A stretch of 64,000 nucleotides of DNA from Bacillota bacterium (lineage in GTDB: Bacteria; Bacillota; Clostridia; Acetivibrionales; DTU013): positions 1 through 64,000 of the forward strand of contig JAEYOP010000047.1 in the NCBI GenBank assembly GCA_023411575.1, given 5' to 3'. A program made the translations under genes and the position numbers. Below are positions 1-7,779 of the stretch, piece by piece. Each line of letters begins with the position of its first letter. Positions within the stretch are counted from its first letter, which is position 1. The notes below the pieces were generated by a model. It did no database searches. It was not told the DNA's origin and worked only from the letters and a program-made list of their open reading frames with translations.

Positions 1-49
1 TGCCCGTCGACCCGCACGCTAAAGCAGAGGACTCCGAAGCCATATCCTG

Positions 50-111
50 CTTCCTGCTATCCTTTGCCTGCTCTGGTTATTTCCTCGCCTGCCCTGGCTA
101 TTCCTTGCCCG
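50..111 (-). repeat. Degenerate tandem repeat across a stop codon
   Basis: About three imperfect copies of a unit of roughly 20 bp lie end to end. The first copy (read on the minus strand) contains the last codons and TAG stop of the binding-protein gene, and each later copy again carries a TAG or TAA. The two best-matching units agree at about 16 of 20 positions. It looks like tandem duplication of the gene end. The first 49 bases of the window hold nothing else I recognise. Confidence 0.5.
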
Positions 112-1651
112 CCAAGAATTCATCGTACTGGCGCTGTACGTCCTCCAGCACCCGGTCGAAGCCCACCGATTTCAGCTTTGCTATAAATTTGGAAAGATAG
201 ATGTCCGGATCGACGGAGCCGGTAATGAGGCCCGGGGTGAATTCCTTACTGACATTCACAATAGCCGCCAGTTCGGAGGTGAAGCGGGACGTATCCGGCC
301 GGAAGCCGATCAGCGGCGACGGCACGCCGGAATCGTTCAGCCGCTTGTATTGAGCGCCCATGTCGTCATATGGGTCGTCGATGTAGGAGTTCAGGATATA
401 CCGGTTGCCCAGGGTAAAGGTCGGCATGTCGTAGTTTCTGGAAGCGGGAAGATTGATCTGCCGGCCGTCTTCCATCCGGTAATGCACGCCCTCGATCCCG
501 GAATCTGCCGTGTTCCGGACATAACGGTCCGTGTTGAGCAGGTTCAGAAATTTCATCGCGGAGGCCGGGTCCCCGGAAGTGGCGGAAATAGCCATACAGG
601 AACCAAGGAGACCGGCGGAGGAAATAAAGAAGGAATCGTAGACCGGTACGGAAACGATAGGATATCCGGCATTCCTGGACCACAGTTCATCCGCCCCTGG
701 AATCCACCCGTCCTGCTTGACCAGGTAGTTCCCGGTGGTCTGGTAATCCCCGCCGGCATTCATCGCCGCATCCTGCCGGATATACCCCGCCAGATAGTAT
801 TTCCTCATGTATTTCAACGTATGGATCACTTCGAGATCCTCATATTTGTTGATGAAGCGGCGTTCCCCCGAATCCATCCGCATGCCGATGCACTTGTCCT
901 CACCGATGGGGTAGTCGATTATGCCGGCCTCCGGGATCCCGGAATTGGCATTTACCGCAAAAACGTCCGGCATGCTGTTCCCTTCTCCCTCCTTCACCTT
1001 CCGGAGCAGGGGCTCCAGCGTTTCGATCCCTTTTACGCTGGAAATGTCCAGGCCGTACTTGTCCAGCACCCTTTTATTGAACGCCCACACCGTTACACAG
1101 TTCAATTCCTTGTTGACCGGTATCCCGTAAGTTTTTCCGTTGATTTTCGCCGCTTCAAGGAACAGAGGATGTTCCTGCTCCAGGATCCCCCGGCCGTACT
1201 GCCCCAGCAGCGCGTCCAGCGGAAGGAAGGCTCCCTTTGTCCCATTCCGGATAAAATCGTTGGCCCCGCTGCTGGAATAGCAGATGTCGAAGGGCTCTCC
1301 CGACTGGATGATGAGCTCCATCTTCTCATCGTATTCTCCCCAGTCATACTGGATCATTTCAACGGTTGCATTTATACGCGGAAGGGTGTATTTGCTCAAC
1401 TCGACCATTACCGCAGGGATATCCCTCTGAGGCGTTCCGATGGTATACCACTTGATTTTGTATATGTCCCCCTGCGGTTTTTGATAAAAGGAAGACGGCT
1501 CGGAAGAAGACGCGGAAGCAACCACAGGCGCAGCCGGACCGGCCTCCCTTGAGCTATCCGTGGCGCAGCCCGACAGCATCAGCACAGGTAAAAGCAGAAG
1601 AATCAATATGGAAACAATGACAGTACGGGTATCTTTTGAAAGATGAAACAT
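98..1651 (-). CDS. CUT1-type solute-binding lipoprotein
   Basis: Extracellular sugar-binding lipoprotein of a CUT1 ABC importer, 517 residues. The N-terminus has a hydrophobic signal segment ending in a lipobox (LSGC), so it should be anchored on the outer face of the membrane. A Ser/Ala/Pro-rich linker follows, then a family 1 binding-protein fold. The first core segment (YKIKWYTIGTPQRD) and the segment IIQSGEPFDICYS match the equivalents in the binding protein at 3772-5352, so the two are paralogues. It is divergent from the permease pair starting at 1835 and shares a 183-bp intergenic region with it. The ligand cannot be told from sequence; LplB/YtcP-type partners usually handle oligosaccharides. 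Confidence 0.85.
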   Translation of the reverse strand: MFHLSKDTRTVIVSILILLLLPVLMLSGCATDSSREAGPAAPVVASASSSEPSSFYQKPQGDIYKIKWYTIGTPQRDIPAVMVELSKYTLPRINATVEMIQYDWGEYDEKMELIIQSGEPFDICYSSSGANDFIRNGTKGAFLPLDALLGQYGRGILEQEHPLFLEAAKINGKTYGIPVNKELNCVTVWAFNKRVLDKYGLDISSVKGIETLEPLLRKVKEGEGNSMPDVFAVNANSGIPEAGIIDYPIGEDKCIGMRMDSGERRFINKYEDLEVIHTLKYMRKYYLAGYIRQDAAMNAGGDYQTTGNYLVKQDGWIPGADELWSRNAGYPIVSVPVYDSFFISSAGLLGSCMAISATSGDPASAMKFLNLLNTDRYVRNTADSGIEGVHYRMEDGRQINLPASRNYDMPTFTLGNRYILNSYIDDPYDDMGAQYKRLNDSGVPSPLIGFRPDTSRFTSELAAIVNVSKEFTPGLITGSVDPDIYLSKFIAKLKSVGFDRVLEDVQRQYDEFLAGKE

Positions 1652-1710
1652 TCCATCACCCGATACCTATTATATCCGACTTTAACCCGTTGTGCCAGCT
1701 GACAACAGGG

Positions 1711-1740
1711 AACTTTAGTTTATACAGTAAAGCTAAAGTT
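1711..1740. promoter_or_regulatory. Inverted repeat in divergent promoter region
   Basis: AACTTTAG (1711-1718) and CTAAAGTT (1733-1740) form a perfect 8-bp inverted repeat with a 14-nt spacer, centred between the divergent binding-protein and permease genes. Position and symmetry suit a dimeric regulator controlling both directions. No regulator gene lies next to it in the window, so the binding protein is unknown. Confidence 0.4.
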
Positions 1741-1834
1741 TGTCATGATTTCAATTCGCGCCTCCTGCTATACAATGATACTGTGCCGGATGACCATTGC
1801 GCACGGACAAAACGGAATGCCGGGAGGAAACTGC

Positions 1835-2758
1835 ATGAAAGCGAAATTCCAGAAAAGAGACCTGGCTCTTACTCTGATGGTGTTTCCCGGATTTCTGTTC
1901 TTTATCGTCTTCCGCTATATCCCCATGCTGGGCATCATCATCGCTTTCAAGGACTACCGGATGGGATACGGCGGCTTCGTGCAAAACCTCTTCCGCAGCG
2001 AATGGACAGGTCTGAAGAATTTCAAATTCCTCGTCGCTTCCGGCGACGCCTTCGTTGCCATACGGAACACCGTCCTTTACAACATTTTCTGGATCATCCT
2101 GGGGACCATCCTGGCGGTAGCCGTAGCCATCATGCTCAACGAGATAGCGATCAAGAAGCTGGCCAAAGTGTACCAGACGCTTATGTTTTTTCCCTTCTTC
2201 CTTTCCTGGGTCGTCGTGTCCTATTTCGTATTCGCTTTCCTATCCTCCGATGCGGGATTTGTCAACAACGTGCTCCGGAGTCTGAATATGGAGACGATCG
2301 ACTGGTATATGGAACCGGGCTACTGGCCCGCCATACTGACCGTTGTCAGCCAGTGGAAGGGCATCGGCTATTCCAGCGTCATCTACCTGGCCTCCATCTG
2401 CGGAATCGACAATACCTACTATGAAGCCGCCATGATCGACGGCGCGACAAAATGGCAGCAAATGAAGAACATTACGCTGCCCATGCTTGTGCCGATCCTG
2501 ATCGTCCTGACCATATTGTCCCTCGGGCGGATTTTCTCCGCCGACTTCGGACTGTTTTTCAACGTCCCGATGGAATCCGGCGCGCTGTTCTCCACCACCA
2601 GCGTCATCGACACCTATGTATACCGCGCCATGACCACGCTGGCCGATTTCGGCATGAGTACCGCGGCCGGCCTTGCGCAGTCCGTCGCCGGCTTCTTCCT
2701 CATCATGGCTACCAATGCCATCGTAAAGCGGTACGACAGCGACAACGCATTGCTGTAG
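1835..2758 (+). CDS. CUT1 ABC sugar permease, LplB-like
   Basis: Inner-membrane permease subunit of 307 residues. About six hydrophobic segments are visible, and the binding-protein-dependent transport loop reads YYEAAMIDGATKWQQ (EAA motif), which docks the ATPase. The N-terminal segment MVFPGFLFFIVFRYIPMLG is typical of LplB-type permeases. I chose ATG 1835 because GGGAGGA at 1822-1828 precedes it at good spacing; the frame is open further upstream to 1745 but without a site. It is followed 16 bp later by the partner permease and then a binding protein. No ATPase is encoded nearby, so a shared MsmX-type ATPase elsewhere is expected. Confidence 0.88.
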   Translation: MKAKFQKRDLALTLMVFPGFLFFIVFRYIPMLGIIIAFKDYRMGYGGFVQNLFRSEWTGLKNFKFLVASGDAFVAIRNTVLYNIFWIILGTILAVAVAIMLNEIAIKKLAKVYQTLMFFPFFLSWVVVSYFVFAFLSSDAGFVNNVLRSLNMETIDWYMEPGYWPAILTVVSQWKGIGYSSVIYLASICGIDNTYYEAAMIDGATKWQQMKNITLPMLVPILIVLTILSLGRIFSADFGLFFNVPMESGALFSTTSVIDTYVYRAMTTLADFGMSTAAGLAQSVAGFFLIMATNAIVKRYDSDNALL

Positions 2759-2774
2759 AAAGGAGCGGAACCCC

Positions 2775-3701
2775 GTGACAAAAAACCGCCGCGGAAAAAA
2801 ATTCAATCCCAATGCATTAAGCCTGAAAAGCGAGCTGGCCTTTCACCTTCTTTTGCTGCTGTTCAGCCTTTCATGCATCATTCCGTTCCTTTTTGTCATC
2901 ATCCTCTCCCTTACGGATGAAATGGCGCTGGTCAACAACGGCTATTCCTTCTTCCCGGAGAAGCTTACCTTGGAGGGCTACCGGTATATTTTCAAAAACG
3001 GCGGGCTTCTGGTGAATTCCTATCTGGTCAGCATCTTCATCACAGTCGTCGGTACGATCCTCTCCCTGATTGTCACGTCCATGTACGCCTACGCGCTGTT
3101 CCGGAAGTGCTACCGGCTCAGGGGCCTTTTTACCGGGGTTGCCGTTTTTACCATGCTGTTCGCAGGCGGCCTCGTTCCGTACTATGTTACCGTGACCCAA
3201 CTGCTGCACCTCCAAAACAGCGTCTGGTCCCTGATCCTCCCCGGAGTCCTCAGCGCCTTCAACATCATCATTTTCAGGACCTTTTTCACCACCACCATCC
3301 ACGAGGCCCTGATCGACTCCGCCATCATCGACGGCTGCGGAGAGTTCGGGACCTACGTCAAAATCGCCATGCCCCTGAGCCTTCCCGGAATCGCCACCAT
3401 CGGCCTTTTCTCGGCCATCGGCTTCTGGAACGAATGGTTCAACGCGCTGCTCTTTATCAGCGACGCGCAAAAAATCCCCATCCAGTACCTTCTGATCAAA
3501 ATACAGCGGCAGATGGACTTTCTCATCAAGAACAACATGCATCTCAGCGCTGCCGACAGCAGCCAGGCATTGGCCAGCATCCCCCATGAAAGCGCAAGAA
3601 TGGTCATGGTCGTGCTCATCGTCCTTCCCATCGCCTGCGCCTACCCCTTCTTCCAGCGGTATTTCGTACAGGGCCTGACCATCGGTTCCATCAAAGGCTG
3701 A
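2775..3701 (+). CDS. CUT1 ABC sugar permease, YtcP-like
   Basis: Second permease of the importer, 308 residues, with a GTG start at 2775 preceded by AAAGGAG overlapping the end of the previous gene. It has the YtcP/MalG layout: an N-terminal membrane segment, the EAA loop HEALIDSAIIDGCGEFG, and a C-terminal end in GLTIGSIKG, which is typical of this family. It forms the heterodimeric channel with the product of 1835-2758. The stop codon lies inside a small inverted repeat (3693-3726) that separates it from the binding-protein gene. Confidence 0.88.
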   Translation: MTKNRRGKKFNPNALSLKSELAFHLLLLLFSLSCIIPFLFVIILSLTDEMALVNNGYSFFPEKLTLEGYRYIFKNGGLLVNSYLVSIFITVVGTILSLIVTSMYAYALFRKCYRLRGLFTGVAVFTMLFAGGLVPYYVTVTQLLHLQNSVWSLILPGVLSAFNIIIFRTFFTTTIHEALIDSAIIDGCGEFGTYVKIAMPLSLPGIATIGLFSAIGFWNEWFNALLFISDAQKIPIQYLLIKIQRQMDFLIKNNMHLSAADSSQALASIPHESARMVMVVLIVLPIACAYPFFQRYFVQGLTIGSIKG

Positions 3702-3726
3702 CATCGTGCTTGAGGCGAAAGCCTTT
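3693..3726 (+). other. Intercistronic stem-loop
   Basis: AAAGGCT (3693-3699) pairs with AGCCTTT (3720-3726) around the stop codon of the second permease, just before the binding-protein gene. There is no T run, so it is more likely a processing or mRNA-protecting hairpin than a terminator. Confidence 0.35.
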
Positions 3727-3771
3727 CAATAAGCATGCGTAAATCGCACAATATGTAAAGGAGGAGTGAAA

Positions 3772-5352
3772 ATGAAGGTTTTCAGAATCGTTTCCCTGCT
3801 GTTGGTCCTTGCATTTGGTCTTTCGGCGGTATTCACCGGCTGCGGCGCAAAGGAGACGGCAACCGCGGAGCCCGCGGCAACCGTAGCGGCAACCACCCCT
3901 GCCGAGACAACGGCGGTCGTGGAGGCAACCCAGCCCAAGGAAGAGGAAAAGCCGGCGGAGCTCAAATGGTATCTGCTGAACTGGGGCGGTCCCCAGAAGG
4001 ATACCGACCTGGTTTTCGATGAGCTCAGCAAGCTCACGAAGGACAAGATCAACGTGACGGTAAAGGGTGAATTCATCGGCTCCGGCGACTATACGGACAA
4101 AATGAACATCAAGATCCAGTCCGGCGAAAAATTCGATATCTGCTTCACCTGCAGCTGGGCCCTCGATTATTACGGAAATGCCCGGAAAGGCGCTTTTGCG
4201 GAATTGACGGACCTCTTTGCCAAATACGGCCAGGAAACGTTGAGCCGGATCGATCCGAAGTTCATCGAGGGAGCCAAGATCGACGGCAAAATCTATGCGA
4301 TCCCTACCAACAAGGAATTGTCCTCCCAACTGGTTTATGAGGTCAATGTCCCGATGTGTCAGAAGTACGGCATCGACTACAAGGAGTTCGCAAATTACAC
4401 CGACCTTGCCCAGTTCGAGCCCATCTTCGCAAAGGTGAAGAAGGCGGAGGGAAAGGACTTCGTGCCCTTCGTCTGCGATGAATTCGCCCAGTCCTTCGTG
4501 CCTATCGACATGATCTACAACAAGTTCGGCACCTATTTCGACTTCAATAACGACAGCAAGAATACCAGCCTGAAGATCATCAACCAGATCGAAATGCCCG
4601 AGACCATGAAGCTCTGCGAAACCATGCGGGACTTCTATAAAAAGGGCTACCTGATGAAGGATGTCAACATCACCGCCAATACCGGCGCGCAAAAGGATGC
4701 GTTGAAGAAGAGCGGCAAATGGCTGGTCCGGCCCAACGGCTACTACCCTCTCTGGGAAGTCCAGGCCACCATGGAAGCCGGCTATGAAGTCGCCGTCGTC
4801 AAGCCCTTCCGGCCCTATGTGCCGACCTGGTCCACCACCGGCGCCATGGAAGCCATCTCCGCCACCTCGGACAACAAGGAAGCGGCGATGAAGTTCCTGA
4901 ATCTGGTCAATACGGATAAAACGATCCGCAACATGGTCGGTTCCGGTATCGAGGGCACTCACTATACCCTGGAAGGCGACGTCATGACGCAGACCAAGCA
5001 GGGCCAGGACAATTACTCGACCTGGAACATCGGCATCGCCAACCCCATCGGGCTGCTGTACCGCCTGAAGGGCGAACCGGAGAACAAGTGGGACGCTTTC
5101 AAGGAATATAATGCGGCGGGAATCCCGACCCCCACCTTCGGCTTCGTATTCGACCCGACTCCTGTCAAGGATGAGATCGCCGCCATGAACAACGTGGCAA
5201 AGGAATTCAATGCCGTCGTATTCACCGGCTCCGTCGATCCCAAGGTATACCTCCCCAAATACATCGACAAGATGAAAGCCCAGGGTTCCCAGAAGATCAT
5301 CGATGAAATGCAGAGACAGCTGGACGAATGGCTGGCGAAGAACAAGAAATAA
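3772..5352 (+). CDS. CUT1-type solute-binding lipoprotein
   Basis: Sugar-binding lipoprotein of 526 residues. A signal segment ends in the lipobox FTGC, followed by an Ala/Thr/Glu-rich flexible linker of about 40 residues and the binding fold (LKWYLLNWGG, IQSGEKFDICFT). ATG 3772 is preferred to GTG 3766 because AAGGAGGA at 3758-3765 abuts the GTG but sits 6 nt from the ATG. It is the third gene of the permease operon and a paralogue of the divergent lipoprotein at 98-1651. A strong terminator follows at 5385-5428. Confidence 0.87.
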   Translation: MKVFRIVSLLLVLAFGLSAVFTGCGAKETATAEPAATVAATTPAETTAVVEATQPKEEEKPAELKWYLLNWGGPQKDTDLVFDELSKLTKDKINVTVKGEFIGSGDYTDKMNIKIQSGEKFDICFTCSWALDYYGNARKGAFAELTDLFAKYGQETLSRIDPKFIEGAKIDGKIYAIPTNKELSSQLVYEVNVPMCQKYGIDYKEFANYTDLAQFEPIFAKVKKAEGKDFVPFVCDEFAQSFVPIDMIYNKFGTYFDFNNDSKNTSLKIINQIEMPETMKLCETMRDFYKKGYLMKDVNITANTGAQKDALKKSGKWLVRPNGYYPLWEVQATMEAGYEVAVVKPFRPYVPTWSTTGAMEAISATSDNKEAAMKFLNLVNTDKTIRNMVGSGIEGTHYTLEGDVMTQTKQGQDNYSTWNIGIANPIGLLYRLKGEPENKWDAFKEYNAAGIPTPTFGFVFDPTPVKDEIAAMNNVAKEFNAVVFTGSVDPKVYLPKYIDKMKAQGSQKIIDEMQRQLDEWLAKNKK

Positions 5353-5384
5353 CCGGAAAGCCGGCCAGGGAAAAGCCAGACAGG

Positions 5385-5428
5385 AAAAGGCCCGCGGCGG
5401 GGAGACTCTCTCCGTCACGGGCCTTTTT
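5385..5428 (+). terminator. Rho-independent terminator
   Basis: AAAAGGCCCG (5385-5394) pairs with CGGGCCTTTT (5418-5427), with a second inner stem of GGAGA/TCTCC, and ends in TTTTT. It closes the 1835-5352 operon. The 107 bp to the next gene show nothing further. Confidence 0.85.
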
Positions 5429-5535
5429 CATGTGACAAACTTTACTGAGGGCACAGCGTCCACAGTACGGTCCGCGGCCCCGCTGCGAATGCTGCTGAAC
5501 CGCTACCAGCCTGCTACTACCCCACTGCCGGCCCT

Positions 5536-6414
5536 CTACTGAAGACCGGCCCGGATCGCGGCATTAAACTGCGCCGCCGTTCCTCCGCTGAAATCCCTCA
5601 TGTCCGAATACTGCCATGCGCCGGCCGAAGTGATGCCGTAGCTGTTCTTCCAGTTCCTTACCTTGGTCTGGGCTGTGGTATAGGTGTCCCCGGTTCCGTC
5701 GGCATGCTTCGTCCAGAACAGGGGCGTCACCTTCAGGCCGCCGAAATAGGTGTTCCAGGTTCCGACATTGTTGTATGCCCCGCCATCGTAGCACTGAAGG
5801 TTCACCGCGTCCACAATGCTGCCAAGCTGGGATTTGGCATTTTTCCAGTAGGTAGAGTTGTTGTAGGGACACAGGGAAACCTTGTAGCCGATGGCGCCCA
5901 GCATTTTGCCCAGCTTCACGGTCGAAGCGGTGTCAAAGCAGTTCTCGTCGTTCAGGTCGATGGCGTCCGCTCCCGTCAGTTCCTTGAGCTTGGCGAAGTT
6001 TTTGTACCAGGCGGTTCCCGTTCCGGTTCCGTAAGTATTCATGTAGGTCCGGTAAGTCGTATAGGGTCCGGCGAGGCAGAAGGCAAGCCTGGTGACGGAA
6101 GTCGTGCCGGTCTTGAGGGACTTGATCTTGTCGGGCCATCCGGCAGGCCCCACATATGCCCCGTTTGTGAAAATGGGCGTCCCGAAAAAGGTGAAATTGC
6201 CGCTGGAGGTTCCATCAATGGAAAAAACGATCACCGTATCGAAGCCGGAACCTTTTATGTCATTCAAGGTCGTTGTGGTGGATGTCTCAGGAGAAAGATA
6301 GTTCATGACATATAGAACGGATTTCTGAGTGGTGGCTGCGCTGGCTGACAAGGTGCCTGCCAATCCCAGGGTGAGCACAAGCGCTGCAAGGATGAACAGT
6401 TTGAACCTTTTCAT
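5536..6414 (-). CDS. Secreted GH18-like (chitinase-fold) protein
   Basis: Protein of 292 residues with a Sec signal peptide (cleavage likely after SASA, near residue 26) and no anchor, so probably secreted. The sequence around residues 146-157 reads TGADAIDLNDEN, which resembles the GH18 active-site motif DxxDxDxE: Asp150, Asp153 and Glu157 are present but the third Asp is Asn155. Aromatic-rich barrel strands (LQCYDGG near residue 205, AWQYSDM near 268) fit a GH18 TIM barrel. It may hydrolyse chitin, peptidoglycan or N-glycans, or be a non-catalytic binding protein because of the Asn. It is a single gene with its own upstream region (6415-6609). Confidence 0.6.
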   Translation of the reverse strand: MKRFKLFILAALVLTLGLAGTLSASAATTQKSVLYVMNYLSPETSTTTTLNDIKGSGFDTVIVFSIDGTSSGNFTFFGTPIFTNGAYVGPAGWPDKIKSLKTGTTSVTRLAFCLAGPYTTYRTYMNTYGTGTGTAWYKNFAKLKELTGADAIDLNDENCFDTASTVKLGKMLGAIGYKVSLCPYNNSTYWKNAKSQLGSIVDAVNLQCYDGGAYNNVGTWNTYFGGLKVTPLFWTKHADGTGDTYTTAQTKVRNWKNSYGITSAGAWQYSDMRDFSGGTAAQFNAAIRAGLQ

Positions 6415-6439
6415 ACCGATTTACCTCCATTATTCAATT

Positions 6440-6513
6440 GAAAAACTATAGCTTTTCCAATTCCTATTTTACCCCTGCGGCGGAACAAGGCATACTGGAA
6501 AAACTATAGTTTT
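6440..6513. promoter_or_regulatory. Paired CTATAG boxes upstream of GH18-like gene
   Basis: Two near-identical sites, GAAAAACTATAGCTTTTCC (6440-6458) and GGAAAAACTATAGTTTT (6497-6513), lie about 57 bp apart. Each is largely palindromic around CTATAG. They lie in the 195-bp gap in front of the secreted GH18-like gene and downstream of gguB, so they are candidate operators or activator sites for the secreted protein. I could not place a good -35/-10 pair. Confidence 0.4.
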
Positions 6514-6609
6514 GCAGGACGAACTAGAGGATTTATAGACATTAGTTCCGTTTTATTTACATAATATCCTTTCCACGCTTCCCCTATTCCATTTCAATGG
6601 AACGGAGAG

Positions 6610-7779
6610 CTATTCGGCGCTCGCCCTTACCTTCGTGTACACGTCGAATGCTACTGCAAGCAGCAGAACCAGGCCCTTTATCACGTACTGCCAGTCGATG
6701 CCGACGCCCATGATGGACATCCCGTTGTTCAGAACGCCCATTACAAGCGCGCCGATGATGGCTCCGATCACGGTTCCGATGCCGCCCGAGGCGGAAGCGC
6801 CTCCGATGAAGCAGGCGGCGATGGCGTCCAGCTCGAAGTTGGTACCGGCCTTGGGCCCTGCGGCGTTCAGACGGCCCGCCACCACCAGTCCGGCCAGGGC
6901 GGCCAGAAGGCCCATGTTGGCGTATACCCAGAACATAACCCTTTTCGTCTTGATCCCGGAAAGCTTGGCCGCTTTTTCATTGCCGCCCAGCGCGTAGATA
7001 TGCCTTCCGGCTATTGTCTTCTGCGTAATGAAGGTATAGATGGCAATCAGGCCGACGATGATGATCAGCACGATCGGAATGCCCTTGTAAGCGGAAAGGC
7101 TGAAGGTAAGCAGGTTGATCGCCACAATGATGACCGCCATCTTCGCAATGGTCAGTCCCATGGGAAGCAGCTCAAAATTGTACTTTTTCTTGTTCTTGAT
7201 GCTCTTGTATTCCATAAAGATATAAACCAGGGAGAGAATCAGGCCCGTAAGAACGGCGATCGCGTTAAACCCTCCGAATTTCAGCGTTTCAGGCAGAAAG
7301 CCGTTGGCCATGGCCTGGAAGCTTTGCGGGAACGGTCCCACGGTTTCCCCCTTCAGCAGAACCATGGTCAAGCCCCTGAAGGCCAGGAAGCCTGCCAGGG
7401 TTACGATAAAGGCGGGCATTCTGACATAGGCGATCCAGAAGCCGTTCCACATGCCGGCCGCAATACCGATGAGCAGGCACAGGACGACGGCGGGAATCAC
7501 CGGTATCCCCCACTTTACTATGAAGACGGCCGAGAGGGCGCCGATGAACGCACAGACCGAACCGACCGACAGATCGACGTTGCCCGTTAAAATGACCAGC
7601 AGCATGCCGACGCCCAATATTAAAACATAGCTGTTCTGGAGAATAATATTGGTTACATTGAGCGGTTTGAACACGATGCCCCCCGTCAGGATCTGGAAGA
7701 GCACCAGGATGACCACCAGGGCCACCGCCATGGCATACTGCCGGATGTTATTCTTTATAAAGGATTTTATATTCGTCAT
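6610..7779 (-). CDS. gguB: Monosaccharide ABC permease (GguB/XylH type)
   Basis: Permease of 389 residues of the CUT2 family, with about ten hydrophobic segments and the family features GVGMLLVILTGNVDLSVGS and CFIGGASASGGIGTV. It forms the channel for a monosaccharide. The ATG at 7779 overlaps the TGA of the upstream ATPase gene by 4 nt (ATGA) and has AGGGGGCGAAG before it; the longer in-frame start at 7812 would lie inside the ATPase gene. It is the third gene of the order binding protein, ATPase, permease, which matches ChvE-GguA-GguB systems for xylose, arabinose, galactose or glucose. Confidence 0.85.
   Translation of the reverse strand: MTNIKSFIKNNIRQYAMAVALVVILVLFQILTGGIVFKPLNVTNIILQNSYVLILGVGMLLVILTGNVDLSVGSVCAFIGALSAVFIVKWGIPVIPAVVLCLLIGIAAGMWNGFWIAYVRMPAFIVTLAGFLAFRGLTMVLLKGETVGPFPQSFQAMANGFLPETLKFGGFNAIAVLTGLILSLVYIFMEYKSIKNKKKYNFELLPMGLTIAKMAVIIVAINLLTFSLSAYKGIPIVLIIIVGLIAIYTFITQKTIAGRHIYALGGNEKAAKLSGIKTKRVMFWVYANMGLLAALAGLVVAGRLNAAGPKAGTNFELDAIAACFIGGASASGGIGTVIGAIIGALVMGVLNNGMSIMGVGIDWQYVIKGLVLLLAVAFDVYTKVRASAE

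Noticed and set aside
5303..5542. Small ORF of 79 residues at the end of the binding-protein gene
   Set aside because: It overlaps the binding-protein gene and the terminator hairpin and has no ribosome binding site.
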